From Shewanella cutis (GTDB taxonomy: Bacteria > Pseudomonadota > Gammaproteobacteria > Enterobacterales > Shewanellaceae): a stretch of DNA of 64,000 bases. Where the stretch lies: positions 682,001 through 746,000 of the forward strand of contig NZ_JACSDI010000001.1 in assembly GCF_022410515.1 (NCBI RefSeq), given 5' to 3'. Positions 35,450 to 41,822 of the stretch are shown piece by piece. The notes under the pieces were generated by a model. That model did not search any database and had not been told where the DNA came from. It saw only the letters and a list, made by a program, of their open reading frames with translations. The translations under genes and the position numbers were made by a program. The stretch's first letter is position 1. The number at the start of each line of letters is the position of its first letter.

Positions 35450-35730
35450 TGGTATTTGCTTGATGACATGCAGCATGCTTTGAGACAGAAAAGCGTTAAA
35501 AATTGGAAGACGAATATCATTGCTTGGTTATTGAATGCAGACCATATTTAAGGGCGAACCATGGTATTTGCTCAACGACACGCAGCGAGTCCATCCGTGG
35601 ATGCTCGACCGCCCCATCCTTGGGGCGGACGGTCGTCTCGCTAATCACCATGACTCTCCTGTTTAGCATTGTCGTAGTAGGTAGACTTAATAATCTTACT
35701 CAGCACGCTTTGGGACAAAAGCGTGATAGA
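35450..35730. repeat. Imperfect direct repeats with a branched-hairpin core
   Basis: TGGTATTTGCTYRAYGACAYGCAGC occurs at 35450-35474 and 35562-35586. CAGCAYGCTTTGRGACA-AAAGCGT occurs near 35471-35496 and 35701-35725. Between them, 35583-35641 folds as an outer stem AGCGAG/CTCGCT enclosing CATCC-GT-GGATG and a GC-rich hairpin ACCGCCCCA-TCCT-TGGGGCGG (35608-35628). The 422-nt stretch 35424-35845 has no credible gene. It abuts the outermost attC site. Confidence 0.65.
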
Positions 35731-35774
35731 GCCGTTGCTCTAACTCTTCAGATTCGGACTAAAATTTTTTAAGG

Positions 35775-35851
35775 ATTTAACGCTTTGCTAAGGGGCTGGC
35801 GCCACGGAGCCAGCTTTAGCTGGCGAAGTAAACTTGAGCAACTGGTTAGGT
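35775..35851 (-). repeat. attC site of cassette 1
   Basis: Read on the minus strand it starts with inverse core ACCTAAC (35845-35851) and ends with core GTTAAAT (35775-35781), fitting RYYYAAC ... GTTRRRY. Inner L boxes pair (CAGTTGCTC with TAGCAAAGCG), and the middle is the hairpin CCAGC-TAAAGCTGG-type. 77 bp, imperfect palindrome as expected for a folded attC. The cassette 1 stop codon lies inside the inverse core. Confidence 0.8.
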
Positions 35852-36193
35852 TGCATTGTTAAGAGCACTCAATGTTAACATGGCTTTCCCCATAATTTGA
35901 GCCCACGTTGTATTTGCAAGAAGATCATCAATAGACAGATTTTCACCTAGCTCAGCGTCAAATGTTTGCCAAGTCTTGGTAAAAATCTCGAGGATCTCAA
36001 TCTCTATTGAGGTAAAAGCTTTCCTAAATATTGGGCTCTCTGGGTGCCAATCTTCAAACCACCACTCGTAAAATTCGTCAGCATAATTTGCGTAGGCCAC
36101 ATCTTTGGCAAAGTCCCTTTGCTTCGTTTCTGAAGCAATAAATTCAACTAGGTCTGTTCGCGATAATCTGAATTGGTGAGTTACATCGTCCAT
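35846..36193 (-). CDS. Gene cassette 1: acidic protein of unknown function
   Basis: 115 residues from ATG 36193, only a few bases inside the cassette boundary (GTTAGGTTGCAAATG); a TTG at 36199 lies in the core site itself. The protein is acidic and aromatic-rich (NYADEFYEWWFEDWHPESPI, FDAELGENLSIDDLLANTTW), cytoplasmic, with no known motif. Its stop TAA falls inside the inverse core of attC1, a common economy of integron cassettes. No ribosome site is evident. Function unknown. Confidence 0.75.
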   Translation of the reverse strand: MDDVTHQFRLSRTDLVEFIASETKQRDFAKDVAYANYADEFYEWWFEDWHPESPIFRKAFTSIEIEILEIFTKTWQTFDAELGENLSIDDLLANTTWAQIMGKAMLTLSALNNAT

Positions 36194-36198
36194 TTGCA

Positions 36199-36297
36199 AC
36201 CTAACGCCGCCGTAAACGGCTGCCGAAGCAACGCGTAGGCAGTCCGATGGAGGCCACGCTTTTTGTGGCCGGAACGAATTTGAGCGGCTTGTTATGC
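36199..36297 (-). repeat. attC site of cassette 2
   Basis: On the minus strand: GCATAAC (36291-36297) ... GTTAGGT (36199-36205), 99 bp. The centre carries GGCCAC-AAAAAGC-GTGGCC and GGACTGCC/GGCAG stems. Its central part is nearly identical to attC3, so the two share a recent origin. Confidence 0.85.
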
Positions 36298-36299
36298 AT

Positions 36300-36644
36300 T
36301 TACCTTTGCCAAGTTTCTAGGATGAAGTCGGGAGCCTCCTCCCAGCGGATAGTTTCAATTGCTCCAGTGCAGCCACTGCGGGATGATCTATACGAGGTGA
36401 TACCAGTTACCTGACCTGAATTGAACCAAATTATTTTGTGATCGTTGTATCCGAAGCCTGCACCCGATACACAGTATTGCCAAGCTTCTTGGTTGTCTTT
36501 GAGTTGGCGGTCTTGCGGTACACCCATGATACCCAAGACTTTTTCTTTTGAGTCGCCGACATTGATGTTGATCGTTTTACTATCCAATGTGCCACAGGCA
36601 TATAGGAAAATTACACCAATCAATATTATTGATTTTTTAATCAT
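36300..36644 (-). CDS. Gene cassette 2: small lipoprotein with SmpA/OmlA-like pattern
   Basis: 114 residues from ATG 36644 (GAG upstream). Longer readings start inside attC3 and are artefacts. MIKKSIILIGVIFLYACGTL has lipobox LYAC. The following NINVGDSKEKVLGIMGVPQ-DRQ is the helix-turn pattern of BamE/SmpA-like domains (G-x-s-x-x-x-V-x-x-x-x-G-x-P), and a strand region with WQYCVSG and IIWFNSGQVTGI completes it. Envelope lipoproteins are frequent cassette cargo. The precise role is unknown. The stop is immediately before the attC2 boundary. Confidence 0.8.
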   Translation of the reverse strand: MIKKSIILIGVIFLYACGTLDSKTININVGDSKEKVLGIMGVPQDRQLKDNQEAWQYCVSGAGFGYNDHKIIWFNSGQVTGITSYRSSRSGCTGAIETIRWEEAPDFILETWQR

Positions 36645-36663
36645 GTACTCGATCTTCTTTTTT

Positions 36664-36763
36664 GCATAACGCTTTGCTAATGGGCTGCCGCAGCGCAGCG
36701 TAGGCAGTCCAGTGGAGGCCACGGCTTTTTGTGGCCGGAACGAAATTAAGCAACTTGTTAGGT
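36664..36763 (-). repeat. attC site of cassette 3
   Basis: On the minus strand: ACCTAAC (36757-36763) ... GTTATGC (36664-36670), 100 bp. Inner boxes AAGTTGCTT/TTAGCAAAGC pair. It shares the GGCAGTCC ... GGAGGCCACG ... GTGGCCGGAACGAA segment with attC2. Confidence 0.85.
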
Positions 36764-37105
36764 ATCATTCGGCTTGTCAAACCAATGACTAGGTATATTT
36801 TTACCCAAAATTAACAAGCTAACTCCTTGCTTGAAGGACCATTTTTTATAAAGGCAAATCAAATAAATTACAAAACACAAACTAAAAATAAAATCCAAGA
36901 ACATGATAGATAAGAGTAAATAATCAAATGAGTCCAAACTTGCACCTGGAGTACCGGGAGCGTCCATGTCCACTCCTAAAAAATCGGCAACCCAATTACT
37001 AATGTAATACGTTGGTATGCTTGAAATCACTATAGCTAAGCAAGTAAACAGGGTTCCGTAAACATGATAACGAACCTTTAAATTTGAATAATTCTCAAAG
37101 CTCAC
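36758..37105 (-). CDS. Gene cassette 3: small membrane protein
   Basis: 115 residues from GTG 37105, eight bases inside the cassette boundary. Two strong membrane spans: YGTLFTCLAIVISSIPTYYI and YLLLSIMFLDFIFSLCFVIY, with YLICLYKKW closing the second. The loop between them is Gly/Pro/Asp-rich (GVDMDAPGTPGASLDSF). The stop TAA lies within the attC3 inverse core. No family is recognised. Confidence 0.75.
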   Translation of the reverse strand: MSFENYSNLKVRYHVYGTLFTCLAIVISSIPTYYISNWVADFLGVDMDAPGTPGASLDSFDYLLLSIMFLDFIFSLCFVIYLICLYKKWSFKQGVSLLILGKNIPSHWFDKPNDT

Positions 37106-37112
37106 GTCATAT

Positions 37113-37193
37113 ACCTAACTACCGCCTAAACGGCGAGCAACTTGTTGCGAGTCCAGCGGCCGCAGGCCGCGATGTTTAAGGCGTTTGTTATAC
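37113..37193 (-). repeat. attC site of cassette 4
   Basis: On the minus strand: GTATAAC (37187-37193) ... GTTAGGT (37113-37119), 81 bp. The palindromic body contains AACGCC/GGCG and CGCGGCC-TGC-GGCCGC stems. Confidence 0.82.
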
Positions 37194-37195
37194 AC

Positions 37196-37705
37196 TTACG
37201 GCAACTTCTCAATTTCTTGAAAGGCTAACCCAAAGTAATGAGATTCAATTATCTTAACCTCGCCACCAACAACACTGAAAATAACTTTGCCTTTGTTATG
37301 GCTTTCAAAGAGTCTTCCATCTGTCGATTTTAAATAATGAATCGCCTCAGACTTGAAAACAGCATCTTGGCCAGCTTCAGATATTTCAATAACTTCAGAT
37401 ATTGTCTTCTCTTTGGCGAGAGTCACATAGCATGCATCCATCGCATCCTTAAAAACAGACATTGCTTCATCATAACTCTGCTCTTGCACAACCTCGTTGC
37501 CATCAACAACGCTGTGATTAAAGAATTTTGTTTGTCCAAAATAGTATTTTGTGGACTCTTTAAAATCACACCGACTTGAAGCATCAGAAATATGATCGTT
37601 AATCGCATCGATCATTTTCTTATCAAGTTTAAGCAGAGTATCTGCGTTAGCTGCAATTGAAATGAATATGGTACAGATAAACGCAATAATTTTGGGTCTA
37701 TGCAC
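37196..37705 (-). CDS. Gene cassette 4: secreted protein of unknown function
   Basis: 169 residues from GTG 37705, which has AAGGAAG 5 nt upstream, a good ribosome site. The signal peptide MHRPKIIAFICTIFISIAAN ends near ANA-DT. The mature protein has two Cys (RCDFKES and DACYVTLA), possibly a disulfide, and a conserved-looking region VIFSVVGGEVKIIESHYFGL. No known family. It is the first cassette of the array, starting 15 nt inside the boundary at 37720-37726. Confidence 0.78.
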   Translation of the reverse strand: MHRPKIIAFICTIFISIAANADTLLKLDKKMIDAINDHISDASSRCDFKESTKYYFGQTKFFNHSVVDGNEVVQEQSYDEAMSVFKDAMDACYVTLAKEKTISEVIEISEAGQDAVFKSEAIHYLKSTDGRLFESHNKGKVIFSVVGGEVKIIESHYFGLAFQEIEKLP

Positions 37706-37719
37706 AATTCTTCCTTGGT

Positions 37720-37726
37720 GTATAAC
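37720..37726 (-). other. Core-site boundary at the upstream end of the cassette array
   Basis: GTTATAC on the minus strand matches the GTTRRRY core and marks the junction of cassette 4 with flanking DNA. Upstream sequence lacks an attC palindrome, so this may be a degenerate attI or the edge of a truncated array. No integrase gene is found beside it. Confidence 0.5.
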
Positions 37727-37735
37727 ATTTTATTA

Positions 37736-37940
37736 GTGCGCATGCGCGTTTACCTCATTAGACCAGTAAAAACGCGCATCATTAACTGTTTGTATTGCAA
37801 AGAACTTATCAGCTTTTTATCTAATACACCATCCGGAAAAACGCGCATGCGCGTTTTCCAAACCTATTAACTAATTTTGGGAAAGTTTATGCGGATGATT
37901 TTTAAGGGTTTTATAAATTTTAGGCTGGATAAACGCGCAA
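37736..37940. repeat. Cluster of AAACGCGCA motifs, two of them palindromic
   Basis: Four copies are seen. GTGCGCATGCGCGTTT lies at 37736-37751. TAAAAACGCGCAT lies at 37767-37779. The palindrome AAAACGCGCATGCGCGTTTT lies at 37837-37857, flanked by GG and CC. AAACGCGCA lies at 37931-37939. A GAGTGT/ACACTC hairpin follows at 37947-37962. The surroundings are AT-rich and gene-free, so these GC-rich islands stand out. Confidence 0.8.
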
Positions 37941-38543
37941 ACTAATGAGTGTAAAAACACTCAAAAGCATCTAAATTTAAATACGACTGTATACCTATAC
38001 ATTGTTAGTCTATTTCTGGTAAGGCCAAACATAGGCAAATAGATAAGAATATTTATGGCTGCAGGTGTGGGAATTTTCGGTTGAGCTAAAGAGCCGAAAC
38101 TCGGAAAGGGGCAAAAGCTTTTAGCTGCACGACACGAATAGTTAGAGAGATACTTAAGATTGTCATTGTTGCTACTGTGACCGTTGGCGGCATGAATGCC
38201 GCCGTCGAGCCTATAGGGATATATTTACGGCGTGTCACTGGGGAAACAGTGGCAATGCATATAACACAATATCCGATTCAGCACTCCTGTTTTGGGGCAA
38301 AAGCGCGTTCGCTAGAAGCCAACTCAAAATAGTAAGAGCCGCACGTAACCAGACTAGATAAATCTGATCCACTGTCACGTTTGAATATTGATAGGGTAAT
38401 TCCAAATTAATACCGCAACAGATGACCAATGATCTTTTATCACCAACTTATGGATATAAAAGATGGATATAAAAGACTGTACAAACATCTATTTGTGACG
38501 TCTTTGGGACTGCACACTCTAAAGGAACATAGGCCAGCGGGAA
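37863..38543. other. Gene-free stretch between the cassette array and the broken binding-protein gene
   Basis: No credible ORF on either strand; a 64-codon minus-strand frame (38235-38429) has no ribosome site or family resemblance. It contains a LexA-like box and a GGCGGCAT-GA-ATGCCGCC hairpin near 38185-38205, followed by CACTG-GGGAAA-CAGTG near 38236. It looks like decayed accessory DNA. Confidence 0.5.
37987..38002. promoter_or_regulatory. LexA-like box
   Basis: CTGTATACCTATACAT resembles the SOS consensus CTGT-N8-ACAG with one mismatch in the right half-site; the inner TGTATA-CC-TATACA is a perfect inverted repeat. Integron integrase promoters are often LexA-controlled, but no integrase follows. 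Confidence 0.35.
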
Positions 38544-39553
38544 TTACATTCCTGCACGCTTTTCACAGGTATTGAAGTTCTGTGGAGAGCAAAATGTTAC
38601 CGGTGTATAAATTATTTCTTGATACTTTTGTTTGGTGACAATTTTATATAAGGTCAAAATTGCCTGCCTGCCCATTTCATAGGGATTTTGACCTACATTG
38701 ATATGCGCAAGATTATCTTTCAACATCGTCAATTGCTCAGGAGAGGTGTCAGTCATAATAATCACGACCTCCTTATCATTAATTTTTCCTTGAAATGGGG
38801 CAATCATGTCACGGTAGAGCGCTGCATCATTTTGCGCCCAACCACCAACCGCAATAAACGAGTCTGCTTTCACCGGCTTGCCTTTCATAACAGACTCCAT
38901 TTGCTTAACGGCTTGACTAAGTTGGTCAAAATTAAACAAAGGTTCTCTCACCTCAGTCCAGCCCTGCTCGTTATTAAGTAATTTCCCAGGAGGAATATCG
39001 TATTTTTTTCCCGACAAAGCAGAGCGAACGCCCATCAGTCTTAAATTCAAATTTGGGGAATCAGGGCGCCCAGACTGCATGATAAGCATGCCTCCATTAG
39101 GCCGTAATTTTTTTAACTCTTCACCTAATGACTTACCCAGTTCAAAATTGTCAGTGCCGATATAGGCTAAGCGAAAATTCTTAGGATCGCCGTTGATTGA
39201 AGCATCAAAGTCAGAGTCATAGGTAACAATTGGGATACCGGCTTCTTTAGCCCGTTTAAGGCTATTTTCAACAAGGTATTTAGATTGGGTAACGGCAACA
39301 GCAATACCATCAACACCTTCATCAATGAGTTGATTTATAACCTGATCTTGCAATCTAACACTGCTTATTTCAGGTCCTCGATATATACATTCAACCCCTT
39401 CGATTTGAGCCGCTGCATCGATACAGCCATTTTTGCTTTGATCAAAAAAACGCTATAAAATTTAGGCACTAAGGCTAATTTTAATTCTTTTCCATAGACA
39501 GAAGATATCGGTAATAGACCCAATGCAATAATCAACATCAGTAATCTCACCAT
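38544..39553 (-). pseudogene. Periplasmic substrate-binding protein (Peripla_BP_4/TorT-like), one-base frameshift
   Basis: Two frames join into one protein of about 336 residues. From ATG 39553: signal peptide MVRLLMLIIALGLLPISSVY-G, then KLALVPKFYSVF. A run of seven T (39444-39450 on this strand) is one short. With eight, the frame continues FDQSKNGCIDAAAQIEGVEC, IYRGPEISSVR, then into LQDQVINQLIDEGVDGIAVA and on to the stop at 38544. The fold is that of sugar-binding or TorT-type sensor proteins. No ABC transporter or sensor kinase partner is adjacent. The downstream part is intact, so the lesion is recent or a base-call slip. Confidence 0.85.
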
Positions 39554-39655
39554 ATATCCCCCAAAAATAATGAGATAGCGATTTAAGCTTCACAACAAAA
39601 TGTAGCAAAGGAATGAATTTAAAGACATGTGCTGCTGCGATGTTCTCGCGTAAGA

Positions 39656-39669
39656 TTGATCTAAATCAG
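39656..39669 (-). promoter_or_regulatory. FNR/EtrA-like site upstream of the binding-protein gene
   Basis: TTGAT-CTAA-ATCAG matches the FNR consensus TTGAT-N4-ATCAA at nine of ten positions, centred about 110 nt upstream of the start codon of the broken binding-protein gene. It suggests anaerobic control. Confidence 0.5.
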
Positions 39670-39852
39670 TCATCCTCATCAATCATGCTAACTCATTAAC
39701 AGTTAACAAAGACAAATACCATTTAAAAACAATGTGATAAATAAACATAAACCGATATTACACCAGCTTATTTCGGGTTCTCAGAATGACTCCGATCTGT
39801 TGATTAAGCTATTTTGCACTTGCAATCGTTTTCAAAGTTGAACCAACACTCG

Positions 39853-39873
39853 GTTTCAAAAATATTTTGAAAC
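39853..39873. promoter_or_regulatory. Perfect 9-3-9 palindrome upstream of nfsB
   Basis: GTTTCAAAA-ATA-TTTTGAAAC, with a related half-site TTTCAAAGTTGAA just before it (39830-39842). It is about 90 nt before the nfsB start and is a good candidate operator for a dimeric regulator not encoded nearby. Confidence 0.5.
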
Positions 39874-39964
39874 TGATAACCGTTTTGATCACATTGTGTT
39901 TTACCTAAACCCGCTTAAAATGCTGTCGTTGAATTTGTATTCCCAGATGATTTGGAGCCGTTAC

Positions 39965-40618
39965 ATGAGTGATTTAAGTTTTCTCGCTAAAAAGCGTTAC
40001 ACCACTAAGGCCTTTGATCCGACCAAGAAAATTCCTGCCGATAAGATTGCCGACATCAAGACCTTATTACAGTTCAGCCCATCATCGACTAACTCGCAGC
40101 CGTGGCACTTTGTGCTGGCAGGCACAGCTGAAGGCAAAGCGCTGATCGCCCAAGCGACTGAACATTATGCATTTAATACCCAAAAAATTCTTGATGCTTC
40201 CCACGTAGTGGTACTTTGTACTCGTACTCAACTCGATGAAGCACACTTATTACAAGTGCTTGAACAAGAAGCAAAAGATGGTCGTTTTGCCAATGAAGAA
40301 GCCAAACAAGGTCAGCATAATGGCCGCTCATTCTTTGCTAATATGCATAAATTTGAGCTAAAAGACGCCCAGCATTGGATGGAAAAACAAGTCTATTTAG
40401 CGCTCGGTACGCTGATGCTAGGTGCAAGTGTACTCGATATTGATGCCTGCCCAATCGAAGGTTTCGATGCCACGAAACTCAATCAAGTCCTAGGCTTAAG
40501 AGAAAAAGGCTTGTGCGCTTCTGTGGTTGTAGCTTTAGGTTACCGCTCAGAAGAAGACTTTAACGCTAAGTTACCTAAGTCGCGTTTAGCACAAGAAGTG
40601 ATTTTTACAGAAATTTAA
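39965..40618 (+). CDS. nfsB: Oxygen-insensitive NAD(P)H nitroreductase / dihydropteridine reductase
   Basis: 217 residues from ATG 39965 (GGAG at 7-nt spacing), exactly the E. coli NfsB length; the longer frame lacks a ribosome site. FMN-binding and family segments: AKKRYTTKAFDPTKKIP, LLQFSPSSTNSQPWHFV, ASHVVVLCT, WMEKQVYLALGTLMLGASVL and CPIEGFD. It reduces nitroaromatics and quinones by two electrons in the cytoplasm. Monocistronic, with a palindromic candidate operator upstream and a strong terminator downstream. Confidence 0.95.
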   Translation: MSDLSFLAKKRYTTKAFDPTKKIPADKIADIKTLLQFSPSSTNSQPWHFVLAGTAEGKALIAQATEHYAFNTQKILDASHVVVLCTRTQLDEAHLLQVLEQEAKDGRFANEEAKQGQHNGRSFFANMHKFELKDAQHWMEKQVYLALGTLMLGASVLDIDACPIEGFDATKLNQVLGLREKGLCASVVVALGYRSEEDFNAKLPKSRLAQEVIFTEI

Positions 40619-40644
40619 GCAGTTACGCCTAAACTAACACTGTA

Positions 40645-40680
40645 AATGCCCTTGTTTGCACAGCAAACAAGGGCATTTTT
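40645..40680 (+). terminator. Rho-independent terminator after nfsB
   Basis: AATGCCCTTGTTTGC-ACA-GCAAACAAGGGCATTTTT, a 14-bp perfect stem with a T-run. Confidence 0.95.
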
Positions 40681-40926
40681 ATTATTAATCCCAAACACTC
40701 ATCATAAGGAATTGACGTCGTTAAAACCAACCAAGGTAGGAGTGTTCTCGGGCTAAATTGCTCTAAAATCCATCTTTGCCTACACTTTGCACTATGGCAT
40801 AGTGTACCTATAGCTCGCTAAACATAGCGAAAATATAAGATAAAAGCATTAATAATCTTATAGATAGAAGTACATCTTACTTTTCGCCACACTTGCTTGA
40901 TAACAACTTAGGATGGGACTGTCAGT

Positions 40927-41571
40927 ATGCTACTCGCTAAACCTTCACTCAGCGCAGAAACTCAATCGGCAAGACTTTCGACCACTAAGGGTGATAATCC
41001 GTTAATCTGGCCCGTGCTATCGGTGTTACAAGCATCCAATCAAAGCTGGAAAATCCACCACCTCGCCACCGAATTGCAAAACAGAGGGCTTATCCATCCG
41101 TTAGATGAAAATCCGGGTAATGATTTGTTTAAGCGTAATTTTTTACTGATGAATGCCCTGTTCGAGTTGCAAGAAATTCTGCTACCTAAGCAATGGTTAC
41201 AAGTCAAAGCGATGGAAATCCAAATTTTCCGCCTAGTACCTTCTAACGTTAACTTATTGATAATGGAAGATATTTCCCTACGGGAATACTATCTTGACTG
41301 GAATAACTACGACACCAGTGAAAACGTTGTGCGTGAGTTATTAGAGGCCTTCTGGAGCAGTTATAAGAGCTATATTGGTCTCAATGTAAATTTAATGCAT
41401 AAGGGCCATGCCCTAAGGGTATTCGAGTTAGATGAAAGCGCCACACCAAGGGACATCCGCAAACAATGGCGCCGTTTAGCTCTTAAATGGCACCCCGATA
41501 GACCAGAGGGAGATGCTGCGCGATTTAGAGAAGTCTGTGAAGCTTGGCAATCCCTGCGGGATATTGCTTAG
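40927..41571 (+). CDS. DnaJ-related protein with C-terminal J domain
   Basis: 214 residues. The N-terminal about 150 residues resemble the DNAJ_related domain (WPVLSVLQASNQSWKIHHLA, DLFKRNFLLMNALFELQEIL, REYYLDWNNYD). The last 55 form a J domain with the HPD tripeptide in LALKWHPDRPEGDAARFREV, preceded by RDIRKQWRRLA. J domains stimulate DnaK ATPase; having it at the C-terminus instead of the N-terminus is typical of this gamma-proteobacterial family. Client and role are unknown. Cytoplasmic, monocistronic. Confidence 0.9.
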   Translation: MLLAKPSLSAETQSARLSTTKGDNPLIWPVLSVLQASNQSWKIHHLATELQNRGLIHPLDENPGNDLFKRNFLLMNALFELQEILLPKQWLQVKAMEIQIFRLVPSNVNLLIMEDISLREYYLDWNNYDTSENVVRELLEAFWSSYKSYIGLNVNLMHKGHALRVFELDESATPRDIRKQWRRLALKWHPDRPEGDAARFREVCEAWQSLRDIA

Positions 41572-41584
41572 CTAATACTGATAT

Positions 41585-41646
41585 ATCTGTGATCCCCTTT
41601 GCAGTCTTGCAAACTTCTATACCTAAACTCCCGCGGGATCACAGAT
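41585..41646. repeat. 12-bp perfect inverted repeat downstream of the DnaJ-related gene
   Basis: ATCTGTGATCCC (41585-41596) and GGGATCACAGAT (41635-41646), separated by 38 nt. It is 14 nt past the stop codon and may act as a long-loop 3'-end stem; there is no T-tract. Confidence 0.6.
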
Positions 41647-41822
41647 TTAGTCTGATATCTGCCGCCTAATTCAGCGATAATTAAGCATCCCAAACTAACC
41701 TAAAACCATCTTCACGCTGGTATAAAGCGAGCGTAATTTCAAGACTGGATCAGCTTGCCCACAATCTAAGGCACAACGCATATCCATGCACTGAATTCAA
41801 TCTAACCGACTTTGAGGGTTCT

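Noticed and set aside
35600..35640. tRNA gene suggested by the branched stem-loops
   Set aside because: No acceptor/anticodon arrangement, no T-loop GTTCRA motif and no CCA end.
35503..35772. 89-codon plus-strand frame between the ABC ATPase and attC1
   Set aside because: It runs through the direct repeats and GC-rich hairpin, has no ribosome site, and its product is low in sense (no domain or signal).
36645..36722. N-terminal extension of the cassette 2 protein
   Set aside because: These codons read through the attC3 palindrome; the lipoprotein signal starts cleanly at ATG 36644.
38235..38429. 64-codon minus-strand frame
   Set aside because: No ribosome site, no family resemblance, and located in apparently decayed DNA.
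37863..38543. Relic of an integron integrase
   Set aside because: No tyrosine-recombinase motif (R...HxxR...Y) was found in any frame; only the LexA-like box hints at it.
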